NCBI RefSeq assembly: GCF_014648875.1
Contig: NZ_BMRY01000003.1
Location: 62,001 to 126,000, forward strand
DNA from: Streptomyces parvus
GTDB taxonomy: Bacteria > Actinomycetota > Actinomycetes > Streptomycetales > Streptomycetaceae
Direction: 5' to 3'
DNA: 64,000 bases
Shown: positions 9,096 to 16,877 of the stretch, in pieces
How positions within the stretch are numbered: position 1 is the stretch's first letter
How the letters are laid out: each line of letters starts with the position of its first letter
Position numbers and translations under genes: made by a program
The notes under the pieces: generated by a model
Told to the model about the DNA's origin: nothing
Seen by the model: the letters and a program-made list of their open reading frames with translations, nothing else
The model's database searches: none

Positions 9096-11399
9096 TCACT
9101 GCTCGTTGGCGAACTCGTCGATCACCGTGGCGCCGAGCTCGCGGACGATCAGGTCGTGGCCGGAGAGCGCGGAGTCGACGAGATCCGGATCGTCGTCCTC
9201 CGGAACATCGTCCTCAGGGGAGACGGAGCGTGGCGGCTCGGCCCCGTACGAACTGCGAGAAGCCTCGGGGGCGGGCGCGGCGTCCCGGCCCTGCGGCGGC
9301 GCGGCGGGAGGCGGCTGCTGGGCGGACGGGGCGGGCTGGTACTGCGGCGCGGGCGCGGACTGCTGCGGGGGCGCGTGCTGGGGCCGGGGCTCGTACGCGA
9401 CCGGGGCGGCGGGGGCCGGCGGGGCGGGCTGGTACTGCGGGGCGGGGCGTCCGCCGCCACCGGACTGCGGGGGCATGCCGCCACCGGAGGGATCGATGAC
9501 CGCCTCGATGCGCCACTGGGCGTTGAAGCGCTCGGCGAGGGCCTGCTTGAGGACCTCCTCGCTGCCGCTGCCGGCGAAGTTGTCGCGGGCGCCCGCGTTG
9601 AGGAAGCCGAGTTGGAGCGTCGTCCCGTCGAACCCGGCGACCTGGGCGTTCTGGCTGAGCAGGATCCAGGTGAAGCGGCGGCGGTTCTTGACCGCCTCCA
9701 GGATGTCGGGCCACATGTTCCGCACCTGGGCGGCACCCTGCGCCATGCTCTGCCCGCCCTCGGCCGGAGCCTGCGGCGCGGCGGGGGCCGCCGGGGCGAC
9801 CGGGGCTGCGGGCGGCGGGGTCGCGGCGGGGGCCGGACCGCTGCCGGGGGCGGACGCGGTGGGCCAGCCACCGGGCCGACGGCCCTGGTCCCCGGATCCG
9901 GCCCCAGAACCTGCCCCGGATCCGGCTCCCGCGGCGGCGGGCCAGGAACCGGGCCGCTGTCCGGGCTCGGGGGCGGGCGCCACGGGGGCCTGCGGGGCGG
10001 GCTCGGCGGCGGGCGGCGCGTAGGCGGCCGGGGCAGGGGGCGGCGCGTAGGCAGCCGGAGCGGCGGGCGGCGCCTCGCCCCGTACGGCGGCACGGGCGGC
10101 ATCCGGACCCGCGGGCCCCACGGGCGCAGGACCCTGAGCGGCATGGCCCTGGGGAGCATGGACATCCGGCCCCGGTGCGTACCCCATGGGGGCGGCACCG
10201 ACGGGCGGAGCGGCGAACGGTGCGGCAGCGGCGGCGGCCGACGCCCCGCGCTCCAGCCGGTCGAGCCGGGCCTGGAGCGACCGTTCGTCGTCGTAGGCGG
10301 CGGGCAGCAGGACCCGGGCGCAGATCAGCTCCACCTGGAGGCGCGGCGAGGTCGCGCCGCGCATCTCCGTGAGCCCGTCGTTGACGAGGTCGGCGGCGCG
10401 GCTGAGCTCGGCGGCGCCGAAGACGGAGGCCTGGGCCTGCATGCGCTCGACGACATCGGCGGGCGCGTCGATGAGCCCCTTCTCCCCCGCGTCCGGCACG
10501 GCGGCGAGGATCACCAGATCCCGCAGCCGCTCCAGGAGATCGGCCACGAACCGGCGCGGATCGTTGCCGCCCTCGATGACGCGGTCCACGACCTCGAAGG
10601 CGGCGGCCCCGTCGCCGGCGGCGAAGGCGTCGACGATCGAGTCGAGCAGCGAGCCGTCGGTGTACCCGAGGAGCGCGGTGGCCATGGCATACGTCACACC
10701 GTCGTCGCCCGCACCGGCCAGCAGCTGGTCCATGACGGACATCGAGTCACGCACGGACCCGGCCCCGGCGCGCACGACGAGCGGGAGGACGCCGTCCTCG
10801 ACCGGGCTGTTCTCCCGCCCGCACACATCGGCGAGATAGCTGCGCAGGGTCCCCGGGGGCACCAGCCGGAACGGATAGTGGTGCGTGCGCGACCGGATCG
10901 TCCCGATGACCTTCTCGGGCTCGGTCGTCGCGAAGATGAACTTGAGGTGCTCCGGCGGCTCCTCGACCACCTTCAGCAGGGCGTTGAAGCCCGCCGGGGT
11001 GACCATGTGGGCCTCGTCGATGATGTAGATCTTGTAACGACTGGAGGCGGGCCCGAAGAACGCCTTCTCGCGCAGGTCACGGGCGTCGTCCACACCACCG
11101 TGGGACGCGGCGTCGATCTCGATGACATCGATGGACCCCGGCCCGTTCCGCGCGAGGTCCCGGCAGGACTGGCACTCCCCGCACGGGGTGGGCGTGGGCC
11201 CCTGCTCGCAGTTCAGACAGCGGGCGAGGATCCGCGCGCTGGTCGTCTTTCCACAGCCGCGCGGCCCGCTGAACAGGTACGCGTGATTGACCCGGTTGTT
11301 CCGCAGGGCCTGCTGGAGCGGGTCAGTGACATGCTCCTGACCGATGACCTCGGCGAACGACTCGGGGCGGTAGCGGCGGTACAGCGCAAGGGACGACAC
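9096..11399 (-). CDS. dnaX: DNA polymerase III subunits gamma and tau
   Basis: ATPase of the DNA polymerase III clamp loader, acting at the replication fork. The 767-residue protein starts with LYRRYRPESFAEVIGQEHV, followed by Walker A GPRGCGKTT (about residues 45-53), the zinc module with Cys near 61, 64, 73, 76 and 79, and the Walker B segment IIDEAHMV with the FIFATTEPEKV sensor motif. After about residue 370 comes a long Pro/Ala/Gly-rich linker typical of Streptomyces, then a conserved C-terminal tau-like domain (VRNMWPDILEAVKNRRRFTW). The GTG at 11399 gives the family-standard N terminus; the extra 30 codons upstream run into the SRP RNA region. No slippery heptamer for a gamma-producing frameshift was noticed. 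The small SRP RNA gene lies just upstream on the same strand, a widely conserved neighbourhood. Confidence 0.96.
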   Translation of the reverse strand: MSSLALYRRYRPESFAEVIGQEHVTDPLQQALRNNRVNHAYLFSGPRGCGKTTSARILARCLNCEQGPTPTPCGECQSCRDLARNGPGSIDVIEIDAASHGGVDDARDLREKAFFGPASSRYKIYIIDEAHMVTPAGFNALLKVVEEPPEHLKFIFATTEPEKVIGTIRSRTHHYPFRLVPPGTLRSYLADVCGRENSPVEDGVLPLVVRAGAGSVRDSMSVMDQLLAGAGDDGVTYAMATALLGYTDGSLLDSIVDAFAAGDGAAAFEVVDRVIEGGNDPRRFVADLLERLRDLVILAAVPDAGEKGLIDAPADVVERMQAQASVFGAAELSRAADLVNDGLTEMRGATSPRLQVELICARVLLPAAYDDERSLQARLDRLERGASAAAAAAPFAAPPVGAAPMGYAPGPDVHAPQGHAAQGPAPVGPAGPDAARAAVRGEAPPAAPAAYAPPPAPAAYAPPAAEPAPQAPVAPAPEPGQRPGSWPAAAGAGSGAGSGAGSGDQGRRPGGWPTASAPGSGPAPAATPPPAAPVAPAAPAAPQAPAEGGQSMAQGAAQVRNMWPDILEAVKNRRRFTWILLSQNAQVAGFDGTTLQLGFLNAGARDNFAGSGSEEVLKQALAERFNAQWRIEAVIDPSGGGMPPQSGGGGRPAPQYQPAPPAPAAPVAYEPRPQHAPPQQSAPAPQYQPAPSAQQPPPAAPPQGRDAAPAPEASRSSYGAEPPRSVSPEDDVPEDDDPDLVDSALSGHDLIVRELGATVIDEFANEQ

Positions 11400-11463
11400 A
11401 TCTACGAGGTTATCGGGGCCGACTGACACTCGACCCCACAGCACCTCACGGCCAACGCAAAGG

Positions 11464-11549
11464 GCCCCCCACGCACCCGCCAGAGCCAACCTACCCTTGC
11501 TGCCTTCCGGCCCTGGGGGAGTTCAGTCAGATAGCGCCACGTGAGGGGC
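11464..11549 (-). ncRNA. ffs: Signal recognition particle RNA, small bacterial type (4.5S-like)
   Basis: On the minus strand the segment contains the SRP core GGCCGGAAGGCAGCAAGGGT (read from about 11494-11515), which forms the Ffh-binding tetraloop domain. The ends pair: CCCCTCACG at the 5' end (11548-11540) with CGTGGGGGG at the 3' end (11473-11465), including one G-U pair. Size, about 86 nt, and position just upstream of dnaX fit the bacterial short SRP RNA. Exact ends are uncertain by a few bases. Confidence 0.88.
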
Positions 11550-11696
11550 TGACGCCCACCTTAGCGGATCCCCACCCCCTCCGGTCCACCCGCCCGCCCC
11601 CACGAACGACCTGCGGAACGTCTGCGGACCCCCCTCGGGACGATCTCCGGGGATCGTGTTCGCGAGCACCCTCAAACGTCTTGTATTGTTTGCGGC

Positions 11697-11784
11697 GGAG
11701 GATTCGCCTAGTGGCCTAGGGCGCACGCTTGGAAAGCGTGTTGGGGGCAACCCCTCACGAGTTCGAATCTCGTATCCTCCGCCA
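11697..11784 (+). tRNA. tRNA-Ser (anticodon GGA, reads UCC)
   Basis: An 88-nt class II tRNA. Acceptor stem GGAGGAT (11697-11703) pairs with ATCCTCC (11774-11780), with discriminator G and an encoded CCA. The anticodon stem CACGC/GCGTG holds loop TTGGAAA with GGA at 11731-11733. The long variable arm (ttgggggcaacccc) is typical of serine tRNAs. The 3' half from 11724 to 11777 is duplicated at 13649-13704, which marks this gene as a probable integration target. Confidence 0.97.
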
Positions 11785-11802
11785 TTGCTCTCACCGGGCA
11801 AT

Positions 11803-11844
11803 ACGTCGAAGGGCCCCGCAGCTTGCTGCGGGGCCCTTCGACGT
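11803..11844 (+). terminator. tRNA-Ser terminator
   Basis: A perfect 19-bp inverted repeat (11803-11821 against 11826-11844) with a CTTG loop begins 18 bases past the tRNA CCA end. Confidence 0.85.
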
Positions 11845-12074
11845 TGGCAGTTCAACACAGAGCGGCCACTGATCCCCCGGGTACGGGGCGAAGTCCCGCA
11901 GGCTCAGGCGCACCACCGCCAGGCAGCCCCTCCGCCGCTCTCTCCTGCACCACCACCAGCAGGAGCAACCGGCATGAGGCGAGCGGCGAGCGGCGAGGCC
12001 GGCGGGTGCACACCGCCTCGGCGCACCAAAACTAGGAGTATGTTTTATGTAGCTGTACTTCTATATCTGGAGCA

Positions 12075-13375
12075 TATTTCGGTGCGACCGAGGCCGCCGA
12101 TGCCGAGTCGCTACGGCGGATCAGCGCGGCGCTGACCGCCCACGTCCGTCCTGCCAGCCCGTTCCACTTCGCCGACTGGGCAGAGGCCGTCGACGCACTA
12201 CTGCGCTCAGCGCCGACCGGCCCGTCCCCGTGGTGATCGACGAGTTTCCGTACCTCGCCAAGGCCAACCCCGAGCTGCCCTCGATCATCCAGGAGGCGCT
12301 GCGGCCCCTGCGTGACCAGCGCACCGGCTCCCGTACCCGGCTGTTGCTGTGCGGCTCGGCGCTGTCCTTCATGGGAAGGCTGCTCTCGGGAAACGCCCCA
12401 CTACGCGGACGGTCGGGGCTGGAGCTGGTCGTCCGCCCCCTGGACCACCGCCTCGCCGCCGAGTTCTGGGACATCACCGACCCCCGCTTGGCCATGAAGG
12501 TGAACGCGATCGTGGGCGGCACCCCGGCCTATCGGCGCGAATTCGCACGCGGCGACACACCAAAAGGTCCGGACGACTACGACTGGGTCGTCCGCACCGT
12601 CCTCAACCCCGACCCCCCCTTCCGCGAGGCCCGCTATCTGCTGGCCGAAGAACCCGACCTTCGCGACACCGCCCTGTACCTGTCCGTTCTGGCCGCCGTC
12701 GCCGACGGCAACGCCACCCGCGGGGGCATGGCCGGCTACCTGGAACGCAAGGCCACAGACATCGCTCATCCCATCAACGTCCTCGAGGACGCAGGTCTGC
12801 TGCACCGGGACGCGGACGTCTTCCGCGACAACCGTCCCACCTACCGCATCGCCGAACCGCTGATCGGCTTCTACCACGCGATCATGCGACCGGTTTGGGA
12901 CCAGCTCGAACGCCCGGGCAGTGCGACACGGGTCTGGCAAGCCAGCCGCCGCCGCTTCGTCAGCAACGTCCTCGGTCCCCACTTCGAGCAGGTCTGCCGG
13001 GACTGGGCCCTGCATCACGCCGACCCCGAACTGCTTGGCGGTCTGCCGGCCCGCGTCGGACACGGTGTCGTTCACGACCCCAAGGCGCGTACCGGCCACG
13101 AGGTCGACGTGGCGGTCATCGGAATCGCGGATGGCACCAAGCCACCACTGCTGGCCGTCGGAGAGGCCAAGTGGAACGACACCATGGGCGCTGCCCACAT
13201 CGAACGTCTCCGGCACATCCGCGACCTCATCACGCTGGCAGGCCGATACGACACCACGAATACCCAGCTCCTGTGCTTCAGCGGAGCCGGATTCAACGAC
13301 AAGGCGCACGCTGCGGCAGCGGGCGACCCGGACATCCGCCTGATCGACCTGGCGACCCTCTACAACCAGGCCTGA
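12075..13375 (+). pseudogene. Truncated, frameshifted AAA ATPase with DUF234-like nuclease domain
   Basis: Resembles the archaeal-type ATPases (COG1672) that couple a P-loop NTPase to a C-terminal PD-(D/E)XK-like DUF234 domain. The N-terminal Walker A part is missing. Homologous-looking sequence begins around 12075 (YFGATEAADAESLRR, PFHFADWAEAVDALLR), then a one-base loss near 12206 shifts the frame. The rest reads on from 12209 as SADRPVPVVIDEFPYL, which includes Walker B. Further on are a GSALSFMGRLLSG sensor-like segment, a winged-helix-like middle, and near the end GHEVDVAVIG and LLAVGEAKW, the likely nuclease-type acidic/lysine motif. An initiation at GTG 12230 could still yield a 381-residue protein, but it would lack the P loop. 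It lies inside the tRNA-Ser-bounded remnant. In general such ATPases are accessory genes of unknown role. Confidence 0.7.
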
Positions 13376-13648
13376 TGTACGCCCACGCGTCCACGACCAA
13401 CGGCGCACCATGGTGAGCGCCACCCTGCCGTGGCGTAGCGGCACACCGCGTGCAGCCACTTCGGCAGGGAGGTGAAGCATCGTCTGTTGTCGGCGCTACC
13501 AAGGTTCCCGAATGACGCAGAACACAGCCGACCGAGCCTGACGCTTCCAGCAGAGACGCGCATCCGACGGACGGCCCCAAGCCCTGGATGCCTGGAACCA
13601 CGCCGAACGCTCCGCCGCAGGTCAGGTACGGCTCCCGCTGGATGGACA
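13376..13648. other. Non-coding stretch inside the tRNA-Ser-bounded remnant
   Basis: About 270 bases between the broken ATPase gene and the tRNA-Ser 3' copy. Small open frames cross it on both strands, but none has an RBS plus a recognisable product. Nothing specific was identified. Confidence 0.4.
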
Positions 13649-13704
13649 CACGCTCGGAAAGCGTGTTGGGGGGGCAACCCCTCACGAGTTCGAATCTCGT
13701 ATCC
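13649..13704 (+). repeat. Copy of the tRNA-Ser 3' half (att-like site)
   Basis: Compared with tRNA-Ser 11724-11777, this copy has one substitution in the anticodon loop (T to C, leaving GGA intact) and two extra G in the variable arm; the T arm and half of the acceptor strand are identical. The flanking bases gctggat (13638-13644) could pair with six of seven positions of the 3' acceptor strand, but there is no room for a D arm, so it cannot be a functional tRNA. An att site or a decayed tRNA duplicate are the two readings. Confidence 0.8.
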
Positions 13705-13711
13705 ACCCACA

Positions 13712-13877
13712 GTGATCGATCTTGACGACGAGCTGCTGGCCGACGTGGCTCAGGCGCTGGGGACCGGCACCAAGAAGGAGACGGTCAACACGGCTCTACG
13801 AGGTACTCGACAACCGCCGACGGGCTCTCGCTCTGACTCGGCTGCGGGCTGCAGCGGGTGAGGGCGCGTTCGATTAA
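13712..13877 (+). pseudogene. Frameshifted VapB-type antitoxin fragment
   Basis: Eight bases after the tRNA-Ser 3' copy an open frame reads VIDLDDELLADVAQALGTG then KKETVNTAL, matching the ribbon-helix-helix N terminus of VapB-family antitoxins. The frame breaks at 13799-13803: restoring two bases (cga-gag in place of cga-g) continues it as REVLDNRRRALALTRL and then AAAGEGAFD before TAA at 13875-13877. The product would be the expected short antitoxin, but it is out of frame and its N terminus abuts the tRNA copy. No vapC toxin frame follows. It is therefore a dead remnant, probably of the same accessory insertion. Confidence 0.65.
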
Positions 13878-13935
13878 ATGAACGGGGGGCCGGTCTCAGT
13901 CCGCTGTTCAGCGTGAGTGGTTCGGCGTAGGTGGT

Positions 13936-15192
13936 TCAGCGCGAACGGCCGGTCTGCCCGCGAACCTGGATCAAGGCATGCGTACCGCTCGTACGCCAAG
14001 CCGCGCCGGACCGTTCCAACGCCTCCAGCGTCTTCTGCTCCAACCCCACGATCACGTCCGACTTCAGTGTGCGCAGCGCCGCGACGGCCCCGGGGAAGTA
14101 CGCCGTGCGGTCGGCGAACGGTGTCGTCTCGGCCCACATCCGGTCGCCCACCAGGCGACGGTAGTTGAGGTCGCCCTTCAGGATCGTCACGGTGGCCGCC
14201 GCGAACTCCGCCCGCAGGTCACCCGGCATCTCCTCGTACGGCAGCGGGGCGCAGAAGAACGGATGGGCCCGGACCTCCAGGCGGCCCGTCGCCATGGCGT
14301 CCCACAGGCGACTGCCGATGCGGCCCGCCTCGCCGGGTGCCTCCGCCAGGCGCCGCAGGCAGTCGACGACGTCGGCTGTCGTCGCGTCGGAGACGTAGTA
14401 CGGGTAGGGCTTCACGTGGAGCACGAGCCGCTCGGCATGGCGGTGCACGAGGAGGTGGTCGATGAGGATCAGGTCCGGGATCAGCTCCCGCCCCGCGTTG
14501 TCCGCCACCACCGCGACCGTGGCACCGGCTCCGGCGGGCAAGACCTGCCAGAGCAGGGCGCTGTCGTCGGCGACCAGGTCATCGGCCGCAGCGCCGGGTG
14601 CCGCGTCCCCCTCCGTCACGCGGAAGCCCAGGTCCGCGCGGTTGCCCCAGACCGAGGCGTGGAGCAGGGCCGTGGCCCGCTCGTCGGCCGGTACGTCGGC
14701 GAGCGCGTCCAGGGCGCGGAGCTCCTCGTCCACCGCCGTGCCGCGAAGCTCGGCCCGCTTGAAGGGGGCGAAGGGGTCGACACCCTGCCACGGGCCCGTA
14801 CCGAAGTACCCGACGGCGGAGAGGAGCCTGCGGTAGAAGTAGCTCTCCGACCACAGGAACGGGGCGTCGAACCACGATCGCCCGAAGAGCTCCCGCCCCC
14901 AGGCCGACCACTGCTCGTGGTCGGACTCCGAGGGGGCGAGGGGTTCGATCACCCCGTTGTTGTTCTGCTCCAGCAGGGCGTCGAGTGCCTCGTGCTGGCG
15001 GGGGCCGTACGGGAAGGCGTCCCGTACCTGCTCGATCAAGGCCGGATGGCGGTTGGCCAGGACGCCCCGGGCGAACGAGCCGGGCTCATTGCTCAGGATG
15101 ACCTGCGCGTCCCGTTCGGGGGTCGGGGGAGCGCCATCCGAATCGTGGGCCGTCTTCTCCGCCATGCTCCACGCCTTTCGCTTGCCGCTCAC
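13936..15192 (-). CDS. Damage-control phosphatase, ARMT1/DUF89-like
   Basis: A 418-residue cytosolic protein resembling the ARMT1/DUF89 metal-dependent phosphatases, which remove phosphate from damaged or surplus phosphometabolites. Characteristic stretches are ESYFYRRLLSAVGYFG, the VVADNAGRELIPDLILID motif (the DN pair belongs to the metal site), HVKPYPYYVSDAT, and ILKGDLNYRRLVGD near the C terminus. The GTG at 15192 overlaps the upstream stop by four bases (GTGA), which favours coupled translation; an internal ATG at 15165 has GGAG too close to be convincing, although it would also keep the whole domain. The partner upstream is a small DUF1871-like protein. The physiological substrate is unknown. 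Confidence 0.8.
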   Translation of the reverse strand: MSGKRKAWSMAEKTAHDSDGAPPTPERDAQVILSNEPGSFARGVLANRHPALIEQVRDAFPYGPRQHEALDALLEQNNNGVIEPLAPSESDHEQWSAWGRELFGRSWFDAPFLWSESYFYRRLLSAVGYFGTGPWQGVDPFAPFKRAELRGTAVDEELRALDALADVPADERATALLHASVWGNRADLGFRVTEGDAAPGAAADDLVADDSALLWQVLPAGAGATVAVVADNAGRELIPDLILIDHLLVHRHAERLVLHVKPYPYYVSDATTADVVDCLRRLAEAPGEAGRIGSRLWDAMATGRLEVRAHPFFCAPLPYEEMPGDLRAEFAAATVTILKGDLNYRRLVGDRMWAETTPFADRTAYFPGAVAALRTLKSDVIVGLEQKTLEALERSGAAWRTSGTHALIQVRGQTGRSR

Positions 15193-15455
15193 GCGTCTTC
15201 GGCCTTCAGAGCCATCAAGCGGGTGGCCACCGCCTCGGGCTCCGACGTTGAGGGGGTGAGACCGAAGTGCTCCACGAGTTCGGTCTGCAGGAACGCGGCG
15301 ATCTCCGCCTGGTCCGCGCCACGGCGGAGCATCCCCAGGAGGGGTGCGAGCATGCAGTCGTACTCGTCGGGCACCTCGTCGGCGACGCCGATCGGGTCCC
15401 AGTCGTTCAGGAGCTGCCGCAGGTTCTTCTCGGTCAGGCCGGTTCCGGTTCGCAT
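15189..15455 (-). CDS. Small DUF1871-like protein
   Basis: An 88-residue acidic protein. The motif LLNDWDPIGVADEVPDEYD followed by a helical segment ending in LVEHFGL resembles the DUF1871 family of small cytosolic proteins without known function. It begins at ATG 15455, chosen because the remaining upstream frame is Arg/Gly-rich noise, and ends in a GTGA overlap with the ARMT1-like gene, suggesting a two-gene operon. The overlap hints that the small protein may act with the phosphatase; this is inference only. Confidence 0.65.
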   Translation of the reverse strand: MRTGTGLTEKNLRQLLNDWDPIGVADEVPDEYDCMLAPLLGMLRRGADQAEIAAFLQTELVEHFGLTPSTSEPEAVATRLMALKAEDA

Positions 15456-15536
15456 GGCTGCAGGATGCCACCCGAGCGGGCGGGGGCCGCGACCCTGCCT
15501 CTGCCTCCGGCCTCGCCAGGCCGCCTGCGGCAAGGG

Positions 15537-16094
15537 CTACCGCCCGTGCTCGTCGCGCAGGCGGAGCGCGGAGACGAGGAAGAAGACGCCGCCCAGGAAG
15601 GCGTAACCGGCCAGGCTGGTCAGGGAGGCTCCGTCCTTGCCCGCCTGGGCGATGAACGAGGCGCCGGCGAGCGTGGAGATGCCGCCGCTCGCGATCATGG
15701 CTCCCTGGCCGCCGAGCCGGCGCCTGGCGACGCCGACGACGAGTTGGACGATGCCCGCGGTGATCGCCCAGGCGCCCCAGACCCGCAGGACGGCGGGGAT
15801 ACCGGAGGTGGCGGCGACGGCCAGGCCGATGCCGGTGAGGGCGCTGAGCGCGATGTTCGCGTAGAGGGCACGTACGGGTTGGCCGTTCGTCCGGGCGGAC
15901 CGGAGGTCGACGACCGCGCAGGCCACGTCGAACAGGGGATAGATCGCCAACAGCGTGGCGGTGAGCGCGCCCAGCGTGTCGGCGGTCGCGAACAGCAGGG
16001 CGGCCCACGCCGCGGCGAACGCGAAGCGCAGGAAGTACAGCCTGCGCAGGGCGGCGGGGACGCTGGTGGGAGGGGTACCGACGAGGGTGTCCAT
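15537..16094 (-). CDS. Small multi-pass membrane protein under a TetR operator
   Basis: A 185-residue protein with about five to six hydrophobic helices and a short charged C terminus (LRLRDEHGR), resembling DUF308/HdeD-like membrane proteins in size and spacing. ATG 16094 follows a purine-rich GAAGGGAAC stretch at suitable distance. Its start faces the divergent TetR gene across a 160-base gap with two identical operator-like sites, one over the predicted transcription start. Negative control by that TetR protein is therefore likely. Possible roles are efflux, stress response or membrane homeostasis; none can be read from the sequence. Confidence 0.8.
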   Translation of the reverse strand: MDTLVGTPPTSVPAALRRLYFLRFAFAAAWAALLFATADTLGALTATLLAIYPLFDVACAVVDLRSARTNGQPVRALYANIALSALTGIGLAVAATSGIPAVLRVWGAWAITAGIVQLVVGVARRRLGGQGAMIASGGISTLAGASFIAQAGKDGASLTSLAGYAFLGGVFFLVSALRLRDEHGR

Positions 16095-16159
16095 GGAAGT
16101 TCCCTTCAGGAAAACCGAGTTGGCATCGATCGGCTGGGCACCGGAAGCCCTCCACTGGA

Positions 16160-16232
16160 GAGGGAGAACGTTCGGTCTCATTGCCATTCAAAGCAATGCC
16201 CCTCTACCTGTCAAGACCGAACGTTCTCCCTC
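16160..16232. promoter_or_regulatory. Twin TetR-type operators in inverted orientation
   Basis: The 19-mer gagggagaacgttcggtct (16160-16178) recurs as its exact reverse complement at 16214-16232, 35 bases apart. Each copy has the palindromic core GAACGTTC. The pair lies between the divergent membrane protein gene and the TetR gene and brackets a minus-strand promoter. This is the expected architecture for a self-regulating TetR repressor that also controls its neighbour. Confidence 0.85.
16186..16214 (-). promoter_or_regulatory. Predicted promoter of the small membrane protein gene
   Basis: On the minus strand TTGACA (16214-16209) is followed after 17 bases by TTGAAT (16191-16186). The predicted start falls at about 16179, directly before the operator copy 16160-16178; the other copy adjoins the -35. 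Binding at both would block the promoter. Confidence 0.6.
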
Positions 16233-16254
16233 ACTCGTGCGGTAACCTGGCAGC

Positions 16255-16839
16255 ATGAGCGAAGGCGCGGGAAGGGGCAGTACGTCGGCGGCGCGTGCCC
16301 GGCTGCTCGACACGGCGACGAAGATCTTCTACGCGGAGGGCATCCACTCCGTCGGCGTCGACCGGATCATCGCGGAGGCGCAGGTCACCCGCGCCACGCT
16401 GTACCGGCACTTCACCGGCAAGGAAGAGCTCGTCCTCGCCTACCTCGACCAGGCCGACCGGGGCATCCGGGCAGGCATCGAGGCCGCGCGGGCGGGCGAG
16501 AGGTCGGCGGCCGACGCGGTCCGGGCGGTCGCCCGGTTCATCACCGGAGGCATTCAGAGCCCCGGCTTCCGCGGCTGCGCCTTCCTCAACGCGGCGGCCG
16601 AATACCCGGATGCCGCCCACCCGATCCACCGGGCCGTCCTGGCCCACCGCCAGTGGTTCCTGGAGACCGTCACCGAGTTGCTGGCGCAGGTCGGCGACGA
16701 GCCCGCCGAAGGGGCCGGCCGGCACCTCGTCATGCTCCGCGACGGCGCCATGGCGGCGGGCTGCCTCTCGGATCCGAAGCCGATCGCCGAGACCTTCCTC
16801 CTGGGCGTCGAGGGGATTCTGCGGGCACGCGGGGCCTGA
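16255..16839 (+). CDS. TetR/AcrR-family transcriptional regulator
   Basis: A 194-residue repressor-type protein. The N-terminal helix-turn-helix is clear: ARLLDTATKIFYAEGIHSVG then VDRIIAEAQVTRATLYRHF, with FTGKEELVLAYL immediately after. The C-terminal ligand domain includes FITGGIQSPGFRGCAFLNAA, a pattern common in a Streptomyces/mycobacterial TetR subgroup. It is transcribed away from the small membrane protein gene and has twin palindromic operators in its own 5' region, so autorepression is likely. The ligand is unknown. Confidence 0.92.
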   Translation: MSEGAGRGSTSAARARLLDTATKIFYAEGIHSVGVDRIIAEAQVTRATLYRHFTGKEELVLAYLDQADRGIRAGIEAARAGERSAADAVRAVARFITGGIQSPGFRGCAFLNAAAEYPDAAHPIHRAVLAHRQWFLETVTELLAQVGDEPAEGAGRHLVMLRDGAMAAGCLSDPKPIAETFLLGVEGILRARGA

Positions 16840-16877
16840 GGGGCTGCAGACGGGGCGGTCACCACCGTCGAGCGCTC

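Larger units (their letters stand above)
11724..13704. mobile_element. Remnant of an element integrated at the tRNA-Ser 3' end
   Basis: The 1.9-kb segment is bounded by the intact tRNA-Ser 3' half (11724-11777) and a near-identical copy (13649-13704). This is the arrangement left when a site-specific element integrates into a tRNA gene: one end keeps the tRNA, the other carries a duplicate of its 3' part. Inside are an unusually AT-rich patch (about 12030-12080) and a truncated, frameshifted ATPase gene. No integrase, excisionase or transfer gene remains, so the element cannot move by itself. The terminator hairpin at 11803-11844 lies inside the boundaries. The alternative is a partly deleted second tRNA-Ser gene that arose by duplication. 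Confidence 0.55.

Noticed and set aside
9096..11399. Programmed frameshift in dnaX producing the gamma subunit
   Set aside because: No slippery A-rich heptamer with following hairpin was noticed in this GC-rich gene; the full-length tau-type frame is uninterrupted.
13638..13707. A second functional tRNA-Ser gene
   Set aside because: Acceptor strand, T arm and anticodon arm are present, but there is no D arm and the 5' acceptor strand pairs only 6 of 7.
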